64,000 bases of DNA from Rhizobiaceae bacterium (GCA_905339215.1 CAJPFN010000056.1:1-64000); one strand, 5' to 3'. Positions 50,244 through 60,158 are shown, counted from the first letter of the stretch. Notes: generated from the sequence alone by a model not told the origin. Made by a program: numbers and translations.

Positions 50244-52451
50244 ATGATCCGAGCCCTTCACCGCTGGCCCGCCCTTGTCGCTATGGCCCTGGTCAGCCTG
50301 CTCGCGCTCAGCGGGGCCGCCCTCTCGGTGTTCCCCGCGGCGGAGCGGCTGTCGGCGCCGCAATCCGGTGACACGATCAGCGTGGCCGAGCTCGCGACGC
50401 GCATCCAGGCGGCCTATCCGGGCGTCGAGCAGATCAAGCGCGCGCCTTCCGGACGGATCACCGCCTACTGGTTCGACAACGGCACCCCCGGCTCTGCCGT
50501 TGTCGACCCGGCGACCGGGGCCGGCGTGGCCGCGGCCGATCCCGACCCGATCGAGCGCTGGCTGACGAACCTGCACCGCTCGCTGTTTCTCGACGACGCC
50601 GGCCGCCTTGCCGCAGCGGCCGGCGCGGCGGCGATGCTGGTGCTTTCGCTTTCGGGAATCGTGCTGGTCGCGCGCCGGGCCGGAGGCTGGAGGCGATGGT
50701 TTTCCCCGCTGCGGGGTCCGATGCCGGGACGCATCCACGTCGAACTCGCGCGCGGCGCCGTTCTCGGCCTCCTGCTGTCCTCGGCGACGGCCCTCTGGAT
50801 GACGGCGTCGACCTTCGGCTTCCTTCCGGACCAGTCTTCCGGACCTTCCCTGCCCGGGGCGACGAGCGAGACGATCGGGGCGCCGCTCGCGGAAATGCCG
50901 CTGCTGGTCTCCACCCCCGTCGTCAGCCTGCGCGAACTGAGCTTCCCTTATCCTGACGACAAGACCGACGTCTTCACGCTGAAGACCGATGCGGGCACCG
51001 GCTACATCGACCAGGGGACGGGCGCGACGCTCGCCTGGTCGGAGCTGAGCGGCTGGCAGGTCGCGTCCGAAACGATCTACATGCTGCATACCGGACAGGG
51101 CGCCGCGCTGCTCGGCCTTGTGCTCGGACTGATGGCGCTTGCGGTCCCCGCGATGGGCGCCACCGGCGCGGTCATCTGGCTGACGGGACGCCGCGGGCGA
51201 CCGCGCATCAGCGGCAACGCCTACCCGTCTCGCGCCGAGACGGTCATCCTGGTCGGCAGCGAGGGCGGCAGCACCTGGGGCTTTGCGGCGACGTTGCACG
51301 GCGCCCTGACACGCGCCGGGCAGCAGGTCCACGTCGCGCCGATGTCGGCCTTCGATCCGGCAAGGACGCCTGCTGCCCGCCGCTACCTTGTGCTCGCAGC
51401 GACCTATGGCGACGGCGACGCGCCCGCATCGGCAAAGGGGTTTCTCGGCCGCCTTGCCGCACTGTCCGCCGCTCCGGCGGCGCCGCTGGCCGTGCTGGGT
51501 TTCGGCGACCGCGGCTTCCCGGCCTTCTGCGCCTATGCCGAGGCCGTCGAGGCGGCGGCAAGGGCCAAGCGCTGGCCGCTGCTCCTGCCGCTCGACACGG
51601 TCGACCGCCAATCGCCGCAGGAGTTCGCACGCTGGGGACGTGCCCTTGGCGCGGCGCTGGGCATCGATCTGGAGCTCGATCACCAGCCGGTGCGGCCTGG
51701 CACGTCCTCGCTGACGCTGGTGTCGCGGCGCGATCATGGGCACGAGGTACAGGCGCCGACTGCGATCCTGCGTTTCGCCCTGCCGCGTGCGTCCCTGTTG
51801 GCGCGTCTCCTCGGCCGGGGATTCGCGCGCTTCGAGGCCGGAGACCTGCTCGGCATCGTACCGGAGGGTTCGACCGTTCCGCGCTTCTATTCGCTGGCGT
51901 CCGGCAGCAGGGACGGCTTCGTCGAAATCGTGGTGCGCAAGCACGTCGGAGGCCTGTGCTCCAGCGCGCTGATGGCGCTTGAGCCGGGCGACATGGTTGC
52001 CGCCTTCCTTCGCCGCAACCAGGCCTTTCATGCGGGCACGGACCGCACGCCGCTGATCCTCGTCGGGGCGGGCACCGGGATCGGACCGCTGGCTGGTTTC
52101 ATCAGGGCCAACGAAGTGCGCAGGCCGGTACACCTGTTCTTCGGCATGCGTCATCGGGACAGCGACTTCCTCTACCGTGAGGAGCTGCAAGCCTGGGCGG
52201 CCGACGGAAGGCTTGCAAGGCTCAACACCGCGTCCTCTCGCGGAGAGCGGCCGCGCTATGTGCAGGATGCGCTCGCTTCCGAACAGTTGCAGGTCATCCG
52301 CGCCATCCGAGACGGCGCGCGCGTGATGGTCTGCGGCGGCCGGGAGATGGCGGCCGGGGTTGCCGACGCGATGGCGCGGTTGCTGGAGCCTCACGGTCTG
52401 TCGCCGGCAATGCTCAGGGCGCAGGGACGCTATGTCGAAGACGTCTACTGA
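50244..52451 (+). CDS. PepSY-flavodoxin-FNR fusion: membrane NAD(P)H-dependent flavin reductase
   Basis: 735-residue fusion. N-terminal helix (8-30), PepSY segment (about 45-100), helices near 117-140, 165-185 and 290-315 of the PepSY-TM type, then a flavodoxin domain (from about 335; phosphate loop GSEGGST), and a ferredoxin-reductase module: FAD motif RFYSLASGS and NAD(P) motif LVGAGTGIGPLAG. The last part resembles sulfite reductase flavoprotein. Electrons would pass from NAD(P)H through FAD and FMN across the membrane. DQGTGAT in the periplasmic part also fits the flavinylation pattern. It overlaps apbE by 20 bp. Confidence 0.86.
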   Translation: MIRALHRWPALVAMALVSLLALSGAALSVFPAAERLSAPQSGDTISVAELATRIQAAYPGVEQIKRAPSGRITAYWFDNGTPGSAVVDPATGAGVAAADPDPIERWLTNLHRSLFLDDAGRLAAAAGAAAMLVLSLSGIVLVARRAGGWRRWFSPLRGPMPGRIHVELARGAVLGLLLSSATALWMTASTFGFLPDQSSGPSLPGATSETIGAPLAEMPLLVSTPVVSLRELSFPYPDDKTDVFTLKTDAGTGYIDQGTGATLAWSELSGWQVASETIYMLHTGQGAALLGLVLGLMALAVPAMGATGAVIWLTGRRGRPRISGNAYPSRAETVILVGSEGGSTWGFAATLHGALTRAGQQVHVAPMSAFDPARTPAARRYLVLAATYGDGDAPASAKGFLGRLAALSAAPAAPLAVLGFGDRGFPAFCAYAEAVEAAARAKRWPLLLPLDTVDRQSPQEFARWGRALGAALGIDLELDHQPVRPGTSSLTLVSRRDHGHEVQAPTAILRFALPRASLLARLLGRGFARFEAGDLLGIVPEGSTVPRFYSLASGSRDGFVEIVVRKHVGGLCSSALMALEPGDMVAAFLRRNQAFHAGTDRTPLILVGAGTGIGPLAGFIRANEVRRPVHLFFGMRHRDSDFLYREELQAWAADGRLARLNTASSRGERPRYVQDALASEQLQVIRAIRDGARVMVCGGREMAAGVADAMARLLEPHGLSPAMLRAQGRYVEDVY

Positions 52452-53409
52452 ACCTGTACGCCACGCGCTCAACGGGCCGACCATGGGCACGCGCTGGTCG
52501 GCGCTGTTTTTCGCGGCGCCGGGATTCGACGCCGGCGCCACCCGCAAGGCTCTCCAGTCGGCGGTCGACGAGGTCGACGCGCAGATGTCGACGTGGAAGC
52601 CGGACAGCGACCTGATGCGGCTGAACCGAGCGCCCGCCGGGCAGAGGGTGGCCGTTCCCGCCATGCTGATGGAGGTCCTGAAGCTGGCTCTCGCGGTGGG
52701 CAGGGCGTCGGATGGCGCATTCGACATCGCGGTCGGCGATGCGGTCTCGGCCTGGGGTTTCGGCCCGGACGCGGCCGCCCCCGACCTGATCCGCACGGCG
52801 ATGACGGCGCGCCGCCTTCCGGCACATGAAGCGATCGACTTAGGCAGCGGAACGGTGCGCAAGCGTGTGCCTATTGCGCTCGACCTCAACGGCATCGCCA
52901 AGGGCTTCGGGGTGGACCGGCTCGCGGAGACGCTGACGCAGCTCGGCGTCGGCGACGCGCTGGTCGGTATCGACGGCGAGATGCGCGCCATGGGATCGAG
53001 GCCGGACGGCGAAGCCTGGACGGTTGCGGTGGAACGGCCGGACCGGGACCGGCGCGCGCCGCATTCGGTGATCTCCCTGCAGGACTGCGCCGTCGCCACC
53101 TCGGGCGACTACCGCCACTGGGTCGAGGTCCGGGGCAAGCGGCTGTCGCACACGATGGACCCCCGCCGCGGCGCGCCGCTTCTCGGCGCCCCGGCCTCGG
53201 TCACGGTGCTTGCCCCCTCCTGTGCCGCGGCAGATGCCTGGGCGACGGCCCTGATGGTGCTCGGTCCCGGCAAGGGCGGCGAAGTGGCGCGGAGGGCCGG
53301 CATCGACGCGCTATTCCTGCTTCGGGACGAAGCGGATAGCATCCGCACCTGCCGCGTCGGGCCGGTGTTCGCGCAGGGCGAGCCGGCACGAGCGACGGCA
53401 GGGGATTGA
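52432..53409 (+). CDS. apbE: FAD:protein FMN transferase (ApbE)
   Basis: 325-residue ApbE. GPTMGTRW at the N-terminus, DLNGIAKGFGVDRLA, SGDYRHW and HTMDPRRGAPL are family motifs, including the Mg2+/FAD-binding region. ApbE attaches FMN to Ser/Thr of periplasmic flavoproteins; the DUF2271 protein and perhaps the PepSY fusion are the targets. Oddly, no signal peptide or lipobox precedes the catalytic domain, although most ApbE act outside the cytoplasm. The ATG at 52432 overlaps the reductase gene by 20 bp; no upstream start restores an export signal. Confidence 0.92.
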   Translation: MSKTSTEPVRHALNGPTMGTRWSALFFAAPGFDAGATRKALQSAVDEVDAQMSTWKPDSDLMRLNRAPAGQRVAVPAMLMEVLKLALAVGRASDGAFDIAVGDAVSAWGFGPDAAAPDLIRTAMTARRLPAHEAIDLGSGTVRKRVPIALDLNGIAKGFGVDRLAETLTQLGVGDALVGIDGEMRAMGSRPDGEAWTVAVERPDRDRRAPHSVISLQDCAVATSGDYRHWVEVRGKRLSHTMDPRRGAPLLGAPASVTVLAPSCAAADAWATALMVLGPGKGGEVARRAGIDALFLLRDEADSIRTCRVGPVFAQGEPARATAGD

Positions 53410-53414
53410 GGCGA

Positions 53415-55319
53415 ATGGAGCATTCGAACGGAGACCGCCTGAAGACCGCGATACTGGTGCTGGCTCTCGGCGGGCTCCTCGGCGGGCTGGCCCTCCACTT
53501 CGGCGGGCGGCAGGATCTCGCAACGACGGTGTGGCTGGTCGGTGTCGTGCCGGTGCTCGCCGCTCTGGTCGTCGAGATCCTGCGCAGCCTGTGGCGCGGC
53601 GAGGTCGGTCTCGACATCGTCGCGGCGCTGTCGATGACGGCGGCGCTGGTGTTCGGCGAAACGCTCGCCGCAGCCGTCGTGGCGGTCATGTATTCGGGCG
53701 GCACCTTCCTCGAAAGTTTCGCCGAAGGGCGGGCGCGCCGCGAGATGCGCGACCTGCTTTCGCGGGTGCCGCGCACCGCGACCCGGCACCGGAACGGCGG
53801 CCTGGAAGAAGTCCCGCTCGACGACCTCGTGCCCGGCGACCGCCTGCTTATCCGGCAGGGCGACGTCGTCCCGGTCGACGGCACCGTCGCCTCCGCTTCC
53901 GCCTTCCTCGACACGTCCGCGCTCACCGGCGAATCCCTCCCCGTCCGCGCCACGACGGGCAGCGACGCGATGAGCGGATCGACCAACGCCGGCGAGGCGT
54001 TCGACCTCGTCGCAACGCGTCCCGCCAGGGACAGCACCTATGCGGGCATCGTCCGGCTCGTGGAGGAAGCGCAGCGCTCGAAGGCGCCGATGTCGCGACT
54101 GGCCGACAGATGGTCGCTCGGCTTCCTGCTCGTTACGGTCGCCATCGCCTTTGCCGCATGGTGGTTCACCGGGGACCCGATCCGCGCGGTCGCCGTGCTC
54201 GTCGTCGCCACGCCCTGCCCGCTGATCCTGGCGGTTCCGGTGGCCCTGGTGGCGGGCCTTTCGCGGGCGGCGCACTTCGGCGTGCTGATCAAGGGCGCGG
54301 GTCCGCTCGAGGCCATGGCTCGGACGCAGACGCTCATCCTCGACAAGACCGGCACGCTGACCGACGGCAGGCCGCAGATCGTGGCGATCGACAGCCATCA
54401 CGGAATGGACCCGGACGAGGTCCTTCGCCTTGCCGCAGCGCTCGACCAGGCGACGAAGCACCCGGTGGCGCAGGCCATCGTCGCCGCGGCCCGCGAGCGC
54501 GGCCTCCACCTGCCGATCCCGACGAACGTCAGCGAAGTTCCCGGCGAAGGCCTGACTGGACAGGTCGAAGGCAGAGCCGTCGTCGTCGGCGGGCACGGTT
54601 TCGTCACCGGCCGCGTCGGGGGCGCCGCGGAGGAACACCCGGCGCTCTCCGCCGGGTCGGTCCTCGTCGGCGTCGGCGTCGACGGGCCGCTTGCGGGCCA
54701 TCTCGTCATGGCCGATCCGCTCCGCGAGGGCACGCATGACATGCTTGTCAGGCTTCGGCGCCAGGGAACAGGCCGGATCCTGCTGGCGACGGGCGACCGC
54801 CAGGAGGTCGCCGAGAGGGTAACCAAGGGCCTCGGGCTCGACGGCATCCGCGCCGGCCTCACGCCGGACCAGAAGGTGCTTCTGGTGCTCACCGAACGCA
54901 AGCGCGGCCCGGTCATGATGGTCGGCGACGGCGTCAACGATGCGCCGGCGCTGGCCGCGGCCGACGTCGGCGTCGCCATGGGTGCCCGCGGCGCCGCCGC
55001 CTCCGCCGAGGCCGCGGACGTGGTCCTGCTCGTCGACCGCGTCGACAGGCTGGGTCCGGGGATCGAGATCGCCCGCGGCGCGCGCCGCATCGCGCTCCAG
55101 AGCGTGGTCGCCGGCATCGGCCTCTCGGTCCTGGGCATGGTCGCTGCCGCACTTGGCTACCTCACGCCTGTCCAGGGCGCGCTCATTCAGGAGGCCATCG
55201 ACGTCGCCGTGATCCTCAACGCGCTCCGCGCGCTTCGCATCTCGCCGGCGGAGACATGGTCGCCCAGGCCTGCCGCCAAGGAACGCCAGCCGAGCCGACC
55301 GGAAGGGAACCCGACATGA
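53415..55319 (+). CDS. P1B-type metal-transporting ATPase with TPC motif
   Basis: 634-residue P-type ATPase. TGES (171-174), transmembrane TPCP (266-269), DKTGTLT with Asp310, TKHPVAQAI (HP motif) and GDGVNDAPAL are all present. There is no N-terminal heavy-metal-binding domain. The TPC motif in place of CPC or SPC is typical of the P1B-5 group (Ni/Fe exporters such as Nia of Sinorhizobium), but the C-terminal hemerythrin of that group is absent. It probably exports Fe(II) or a similar divalent metal. It follows apbE by 5 bp and overlaps the VIT1-like gene by 4. Confidence 0.88.
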   Translation: MEHSNGDRLKTAILVLALGGLLGGLALHFGGRQDLATTVWLVGVVPVLAALVVEILRSLWRGEVGLDIVAALSMTAALVFGETLAAAVVAVMYSGGTFLESFAEGRARREMRDLLSRVPRTATRHRNGGLEEVPLDDLVPGDRLLIRQGDVVPVDGTVASASAFLDTSALTGESLPVRATTGSDAMSGSTNAGEAFDLVATRPARDSTYAGIVRLVEEAQRSKAPMSRLADRWSLGFLLVTVAIAFAAWWFTGDPIRAVAVLVVATPCPLILAVPVALVAGLSRAAHFGVLIKGAGPLEAMARTQTLILDKTGTLTDGRPQIVAIDSHHGMDPDEVLRLAAALDQATKHPVAQAIVAAARERGLHLPIPTNVSEVPGEGLTGQVEGRAVVVGGHGFVTGRVGGAAEEHPALSAGSVLVGVGVDGPLAGHLVMADPLREGTHDMLVRLRRQGTGRILLATGDRQEVAERVTKGLGLDGIRAGLTPDQKVLLVLTERKRGPVMMVGDGVNDAPALAAADVGVAMGARGAAASAEAADVVLLVDRVDRLGPGIEIARGARRIALQSVVAGIGLSVLGMVAAALGYLTPVQGALIQEAIDVAVILNALRALRISPAETWSPRPAAKERQPSRPEGNPT

Positions 55320-56017
55320 GCCGCCTTTCGCATTCCGAAATCCACATGGTCCACCGCATCGGCTGGCTGCGGGCGGCCGTGCTCGGCGCCAACGACGGCA
55401 TCGTGTCGACGTCGAGCCTCGTGGTGGGCGTCGCCGCCGCCGGGTCGGGCCCGACCGAGATCCTCATCGCCGGCGTTGCGGGCCTTGTGGCGGGCGCGAT
55501 GTCCATGGCGGCCGGGGAATACGTCTCGGTGAGCTCCCAGACCGACGCGGAGAATGCAGACCTTACCCGCGAGCGGCGCGAGCTTGCGGAAACTCCGGGC
55601 GCCGAACTTGAAGAACTGACGCGCATCTATGTCGAGCGCGGCCTCGACAGGGAACTGGCCGAGCGCGTCGCCGTCCAGCTGACGCAACGCGACGCCCTCG
55701 GCGCGCATGCCCGCGACGAACTCGGCATTTCGGAAACCGTCGCCGCGCGCCCGGTGCAGGCGGCCGTCGTGTCGGCCCTGACCTTCGCGGCGGGCGCGGT
55801 CATACCCGTGCTGGTCGCACTCGTTTCGCCCGCCGGAAGCACGAGCATCGTCGTCGCCGGCTCCACCCTCGTGGCGCTCGCCATCCTCGGCGGCCTCGGC
55901 GCAAGCGCCGGGGGCGCGGGCATGCTGCGCGGTGCGGCCCGCGTCACCTTCTGGGGCGCGCTCGCCATGGGCGTCACCGCGGCGATCGGGGCGGTGTTCG
56001 GGGTGAGCGTCGGTTAG
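55316..56017 (+). CDS. VIT1/CCC1-type iron/manganese transporter
   Basis: 233-residue membrane protein of the VIT1/CCC1 family. GWLRAAVLGANDGIVSTSSLVVGVAAA is the first helix signature, and GLVAGAMSMAAGEYVSVSSQTD the second; a cytoplasmic acidic helix (ERRELAETPGAELEELT) provides metal ligands. Such proteins move Fe(II) or Mn(II) out of the cytosol by proton exchange. It is the last gene of the redox/metal unit and is convergent with the next cluster, 20 bp apart. Confidence 0.9.
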   Translation: MSRLSHSEIHMVHRIGWLRAAVLGANDGIVSTSSLVVGVAAAGSGPTEILIAGVAGLVAGAMSMAAGEYVSVSSQTDAENADLTRERRELAETPGAELEELTRIYVERGLDRELAERVAVQLTQRDALGAHARDELGISETVAARPVQAAVVSALTFAAGAVIPVLVALVSPAGSTSIVVAGSTLVALAILGGLGASAGGAGMLRGAARVTFWGALAMGVTAAIGAVFGVSVG

Positions 56018-56037
56018 GCCATCCGATCGGTCATGCT

Positions 56038-56418
56038 CTATTCGACGTCCGGCATCATGGAGACATGCGCGGCGGCGACCTTCCAGCCTTGCGGCGTGCG
56101 CACCCAGGTCTGCATCTGCCGGCCGACCTGGCCGGGGAAGTCCGGCCGGTGGAACAAGGTCGAGGCGATCGCGGTGTCGCGTCCGTATGTCGTGATCAGG
56201 GTGCGCGACAAGGTGCGCTCGAACGGCTGCTGCGCCGCGCGGAAGGCGCGCACCTCGTCGATACCGTACTGCACCTCGGCCACGCCATAGCGCACGGTTT
56301 CCGGCGCGTGCCGGAACATCGCGTCGAGTGTCGCCGCATCGTGTTCGAGCAGCGCCCTCTCGTAGGCGTGGAAGATCGCGCTGACCTCGGCCAGCGTGTC
56401 GGGGTCGTCGACCACCAT
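56038..56418 (-). CDS. AtzH-like/HpxZ-like protein (DUF3225, NTF2 fold)
   Basis: 126-residue NTF2-fold protein. YERALLEHDAATLDAMF, ETVRYGVAEVQYGIDEVRAFR and the final QGWKVAAAHVSMM match the DUF3225 group, which includes HpxZ (oxalurate breakdown) and AtzH-like proteins next to amide hydrolases. It is the last gene of the minus-strand nitrogen cluster; its ATG overlaps the previous stop by one base. It probably acts on a small ureide or carboxylated urea, but the reaction is uncertain. Confidence 0.8.
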   Translation of the reverse strand: MVVDDPDTLAEVSAIFHAYERALLEHDAATLDAMFRHAPETVRYGVAEVQYGIDEVRAFRAAQQPFERTLSRTLITTYGRDTAIASTLFHRPDFPGQVGRQMQTWVRTPQGWKVAAAHVSMMPDVE

Positions 56419-57188
56419 CAGCCTGCCCTTGGCGCCAGCATCCGGTCGCGCAGCCGCGCGAGGAAGGGGATCGTCTCGAACTGATCGGGGCGGACCTTGT
56501 CCCAGGCGACGCCCATCGGCCGCGCCATGGTGTTCTTCGTCTCGATCAGTTCCGTCTCGGTAGCGATGAAATCGAGCGGGGAATCGTGCGATTCGACGAC
56601 CACCGCCTCGTCCGGCACGAGCTGGAGCGAATGCACGGTCGTGGCCATCGGCGTCTCTGCCGTGACGATGCCCAGTTCGCGGAAGATGCCGGTCTCGAGG
56701 TCGGCAAAGCCGGCGCCCTTGCCGGTTCGCCCCCCTGCCCGGCCGACGGCGACCGAGCCGACGACACAGAAGTTGAGCGGTTCGATGTCCTCGAACTCGA
56801 CGCGCTCGCCGTGTTCCATGAAGCCCTGCGCGGTCGCGGCCAGCTCGAACGATATGCCCTTGTCGGCCAGGGCTTTGGGATCGAGCCTGAGGTAGGGGAA
56901 GTCCTTCGTCAGATAGGGCACCGGCACATAGACCGTCTTGCACTCGTAGAGCGCACGGATGCGGATCGGGATCTGCGGATGATCGGGATTGGTCTTGACC
57001 GTCCGCGCCGCCTTCCACGCCCCCGTCTGCGCCAGCCGCCAGGCGGCGGCGTCGGCGCCGACGAAATTGGGGATCATGCTCCACGCCGGCCCGATGGCGA
57101 CGCCCGCCGCCTCCAGTCGACGCCATATGTCGTGGCGCACCATGTCCTTGCCGGGATTGCGCCCGGACCAGCGGCCCCTCTCATGCAT
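56418..57188 (-). CDS. 5-formyltetrahydrofolate cyclo-ligase-like protein
   Basis: 256-residue protein of the MTHFS/YgfA-like family. [47 protein letters not shown] and the C-terminal [13 protein letters not shown] are recognisable. In the true enzyme 5-formyl-THF is cyclised with ATP; this longer, catabolic-cluster form may instead handle a formylated or ureido intermediate. It overlaps the cysteine hydrolase gene by 8 bp. The biochemical role is unproved. Confidence 0.78.
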   Translation of the reverse strand: MHERGRWSGRNPGKDMVRHDIWRRLEAAGVAIGPAWSMIPNFVGADAAAWRLAQTGAWKAARTVKTNPDHPQIPIRIRALYECKTVYVPVPYLTKDFPYLRLDPKALADKGISFELAATAQGFMEHGERVEFEDIEPLNFCVVGSVAVGRAGGRTGKGAGFADLETGIFRELGIVTAETPMATTVHSLQLVPDEAVVVESHDSPLDFIATETELIETKNTMARPMGVAWDKVRPDQFETIPFLARLRDRMLAPRAG

Positions 57189-57864
57189 GGACGAGTGCCC
57201 CCTCGAATGCGGCCAGCAGCGCCGACAACGGCGTCGCCCAGCCGACGATGCCGCCCTGCGCCACGATCATCTCGATGGCGCCGGCCTTGAATTCCGGGAA
57301 GTAGCTTTCGGTGGCGTCCTCGATCAGCAGGCATTCGTAGCCGCGGTCGTTGGCCTCACGCATCGACGTCTGCACGCAGACCTCGGTGGTGACGCCGGCG
57401 AAGACGAGCTGCGCAATGCCTCTTTCCGACAGCGTCTCGTGCAGGCCGGTCGCCCAGAACATGCCCTTGCCCGGCTTGTCGACGACGATCTCGCCCGGCA
57501 GCGGGGCAAGTTCCGGGAGGATCTGGTTGCCAGGCTCGCCGGCGACGAGGATGCGTCCCATGGCGCCCTGGTCGCCGATCCTCAGGCCCGGCCTTCCGCG
57601 CAGGCGCTTGGCCGGCGGGCAGTCGGAGAGGTCCGGCCGGTGCGCCTCGCGCGTGTGCACGACCGGCAGGCCGTGCCGGCGGAACAGGCCGATCAGCGCC
57701 TTGACCGTCGGAACGATCGCGGTCAGCCGCGACACGTCGTTGCCGAGCGCGGCGCCGAAGCCGCCCGGCTCGATGAAGTCGCGCTGCATGTCGATGACGA
57801 CGAGCGCGAGCCTCGCCGGATCGAGGTTGAACTCGTAGGGACGTGCGGTCACCGGGATCGCCAT
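57181..57864 (-). CDS. Isochorismatase-like cysteine hydrolase (BiuH paralogue)
   Basis: 227-residue amidohydrolase of the isochorismatase fold. The triad is Asp25 (VVIDMQRDF), Lys130 (VVDKPGKG) and Cys163 ([17 protein letters not shown]). It is a clear paralogue of the BiuH-like protein in the same operon, sharing the [14 protein letters not shown] and [16 protein letters not shown] regions but differing in the active-site loops, so a related substrate such as a substituted biuret, ureidoacid or guanylurea is possible. The start is the ATG at 57864, 2 bases after the ATPase stop. Confidence 0.88.
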   Translation of the reverse strand: MAIPVTARPYEFNLDPARLALVVIDMQRDFIEPGGFGAALGNDVSRLTAIVPTVKALIGLFRRHGLPVVHTREAHRPDLSDCPPAKRLRGRPGLRIGDQGAMGRILVAGEPGNQILPELAPLPGEIVVDKPGKGMFWATGLHETLSERGIAQLVFAGVTTEVCVQTSMREANDRGYECLLIEDATESYFPEFKAGAIEMIVAQGGIVGWATPLSALLAAFEGALVHA

Positions 57865-57866
57865 CG

Positions 57867-59429
57867 TCAATGCCCCGCCATGTGCTGGCCGCCCATGTAC
57901 CCTCCGATCGTGTTGCGGTCGGTCTCGCCGATCGGCGCGACATAGGCGATCGAACCGCCGGACATCACCGCGACGCGATCCGAGAGCTCGAGGATCTCGT
58001 CGAGGTCCTCGCTGACCAGCAGAACGGCGGCACCGCGGTTGCGCTGTTCCATGATCTGGGCGCGGATCTCGGCAACCGAGGCGAAGTCCAGGCCGAAGCA
58101 GGGGTTGGCGACGATCAGCACGTCGACCTCGCCCGAGAGCTCGCGCGCCAGCACAGCGCGCTGGACGTTGCCGCCCGACAGCGCCTCGATGGGCGAATCC
58201 GGCGACGTCGTCTTCACCCGGTACCTCGCGATCAGCTCCTCGGCCTTCCGGCGCATCGGCCCGGGCGACAGCCACCAGCCGAGGCTGGCGATGGGCGGCT
58301 TGTCGTAGGAACGGAAAGCGATGTTCTCGGCGACGCTCATGCGCGGCACGGTGGCGTTCTTCAGCGGTTCCTCCGGCAGGCCGAACACCTTGAAGCGGTC
58401 GAAATCCCGGCGCTTCGGCTCGAAGGGCTTGCCGTTGATGAAGATACCGCCGTCGGCGAGTCCGCGCTGGCCTGACAAAACCTCGACCAGCGCGCTCTGG
58501 CCGTTGCCCGACACGCCGGCGATGCCGACGATCTCGCCGGCTCCGACCTTCAGGTTGACGGCGTCGACGACGCGCCGCCCCTCCTCGTCCTCGGCGACCA
58601 GGCCGGCGAGGTCGAGCACGGGACGGCTGTCGTTGCGCGCAGCGCGCACGGCGCGCTCGCGGACCTCCGTGTCGCCGATCATCATGCGGCTCATCTCGGC
58701 GACGCTCGCCGCCTGCGCGTCGCCCGTGCCCGTCAACCGGCCGCGGCGCAGCACGGAGAACGAGTCACAGAACGCCTTCACCTCGCGGAACTTGTGGGAA
58801 ATCATCAGCACCGTGACTTCGCCGCGCCGGGCCATCTCGCCGAGCAGGCCGAGCACCTCGTCGGCCTCGCCGGGAGTGAGCACGGAGGTCGGTTCGTCGA
58901 GGATCATGAAGCGCTGCTCGAGATAGAGCAGCTTGAGGATCTCCAGCTTCTGCTTCTCGCCGGCCGAGAGCGACGAGACCTGCCCGTTCAACGGCACGCG
59001 GAACGGCATCCCGTCCATGAACTCCTCGAGCTTCGGCTTCTCCTTCTTCCAGTCGAAGACGGCGGGCGCATCGGCGCGCGAGATGACCAGGTTCTCGGCC
59101 GCGGTCAGGCACGGAACCAGCGTGAAGTGCTGGTAGACCATGCCGATGCCGAGGTCGCGCGCGTCGCGAGGGCTCCTGATCGTGCTCTCCCTGCCGTCGA
59201 GCAGGACGGAGCCGCGCGTGGCGTTGTAGAAACCCATGATGCACTTCACCAGCGTCGACTTGCCGGCGCCGTTCTCGCCGAGCAGCGCGTGGAATGAGCC
59301 GGCCCTGACGTCGATCGAGACGTCGTCGAGCGCGGTGAAGGCGCCGAAGGCCTTGGTCATGCCGACGGTCTCGAGCGCCGGCCCGCGCTGAAGCGGCCGC
59401 GAGGCCGTGATCGCGGCTGCCGCGTTCAT
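57867..59429 (-). CDS. ABC transporter ATPase with two nucleotide-binding domains (BMP/nucleoside type)
   Basis: 520-residue double ATPase. First domain: Walker [10 protein letters not shown], signature [11 protein letters not shown], Walker [11 protein letters not shown]. Second: GVSGNGQS, signature [14 protein letters not shown], and a degenerate Walker B ([11 protein letters not shown], lacking the Asp-Glu), as usual for this group. It powers the two permeases encoded upstream in the operon. The ATG at 59429 overlaps the biuH stop by ATGA. Confidence 0.92.
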   Translation of the reverse strand: MNAAAAITASRPLQRGPALETVGMTKAFGAFTALDDVSIDVRAGSFHALLGENGAGKSTLVKCIMGFYNATRGSVLLDGRESTIRSPRDARDLGIGMVYQHFTLVPCLTAAENLVISRADAPAVFDWKKEKPKLEEFMDGMPFRVPLNGQVSSLSAGEKQKLEILKLLYLEQRFMILDEPTSVLTPGEADEVLGLLGEMARRGEVTVLMISHKFREVKAFCDSFSVLRRGRLTGTGDAQAASVAEMSRMMIGDTEVRERAVRAARNDSRPVLDLAGLVAEDEEGRRVVDAVNLKVGAGEIVGIAGVSGNGQSALVEVLSGQRGLADGGIFINGKPFEPKRRDFDRFKVFGLPEEPLKNATVPRMSVAENIAFRSYDKPPIASLGWWLSPGPMRRKAEELIARYRVKTTSPDSPIEALSGGNVQRAVLARELSGEVDVLIVANPCFGLDFASVAEIRAQIMEQRNRGAAVLLVSEDLDEILELSDRVAVMSGGSIAYVAPIGETDRNTIGGYMGGQHMAGH

Positions 59430-60148
59430 GGCAACGCCTCGATGAAAGCCGCCGACGTCGCCACGGCACCGAACACTCCGCCCTGCATCTTGATCATGTC
59501 GATTGCGGCAAGATGGTTGGAGACCTTGGTCGCCGCGCAGCAGTCCTCGAGCAGCAGGCATTCGTAGCCGCGGTCGTTGGCGTCGCGCATGGTCGTATGG
59601 ACGCAGACGTCGGTGGTGACGCCGGTGAAGACGATGTTGCGGATCGACTTCAGCTTGAGCACCAGCTCGAAGTCCGTGGCAATGAAGGTGCCCTTGCCCG
59701 GCTTGTCGATGATCGCCTCGCCGGGTTCCGGCCGGAGCTCCGGGATGATTTCCCAGCCCGGCTCGCCGCGCACCAGGATGCGCCCGCACGGTCCCTGGTC
59801 GCCGATGCCGGCGCCGATCCGCTGCGAGCGCCAGCGCTTGTTGGCCGGCAGGTCGGAGAGGTCGGGCTTGTGGCCCTCGCGCGTGTGGATGACCGGATAG
59901 CCTTTCTCCCGCATCGCCTTCAGCACCGACTGGATCGGGCCGATCGGCGCGCGCGTCAACGAGATGTCGTAGCCCATCGAGTCGACATAGCCGCCCGGCG
60001 CGCAGAAGTCGGTCTGCATGTCGATCACGACGAGCGCCGTGTTGTGCGGGCCGAAATCGCCGTCGAACGGCCAGGGATAGGGATCGGAGGCGACCGTGAC
60101 GGCGCCGGGCACCCTGGCAGCGGCAATGCGTTCGTCGACGAGGCTCAT
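59426..60148 (-). CDS. biuH: Biuret amidohydrolase (BiuH-like cysteine hydrolase)
   Basis: 240-residue isochorismatase-fold enzyme closely resembling rhizobial Biu[41 protein letters not shown] and [16 protein letters not shown] are BiuH-like. The triad Asp43, Lys149, Cys182 has the BiuH spacing (106 and 33). BiuH splits biuret to allophanate and ammonia in cyanuric-acid breakdown. No cyanuric acid hydrolase or allophanate hydrolase is in the window. It sits between permease and ATPase genes, so uptake and hydrolysis are tied. Confidence 0.9.
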   Translation of the reverse strand: MSLVDERIAAARVPGAVTVASDPYPWPFDGDFGPHNTALVVIDMQTDFCAPGGYVDSMGYDISLTRAPIGPIQSVLKAMREKGYPVIHTREGHKPDLSDLPANKRWRSQRIGAGIGDQGPCGRILVRGEPGWEIIPELRPEPGEAIIDKPGKGTFIATDFELVLKLKSIRNIVFTGVTTDVCVHTTMRDANDRGYECLLLEDCCAATKVSNHLAAIDMIKMQGGVFGAVATSAAFIEALP

Positions 60149-60158
60149 CTTCTGCTCC

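Noticed and set aside
50220-53099. A 959-codon open frame on the minus strand opposite the flavin reductase and ApbE genes
   Set aside because: Its residues are Arg/Gly/Ala-rich with no domain, and the plus-strand genes have clear motifs. Long antisense frames are common at this GC content; the same applies to 12028-14190, 34742-37033 and 19125-20960.
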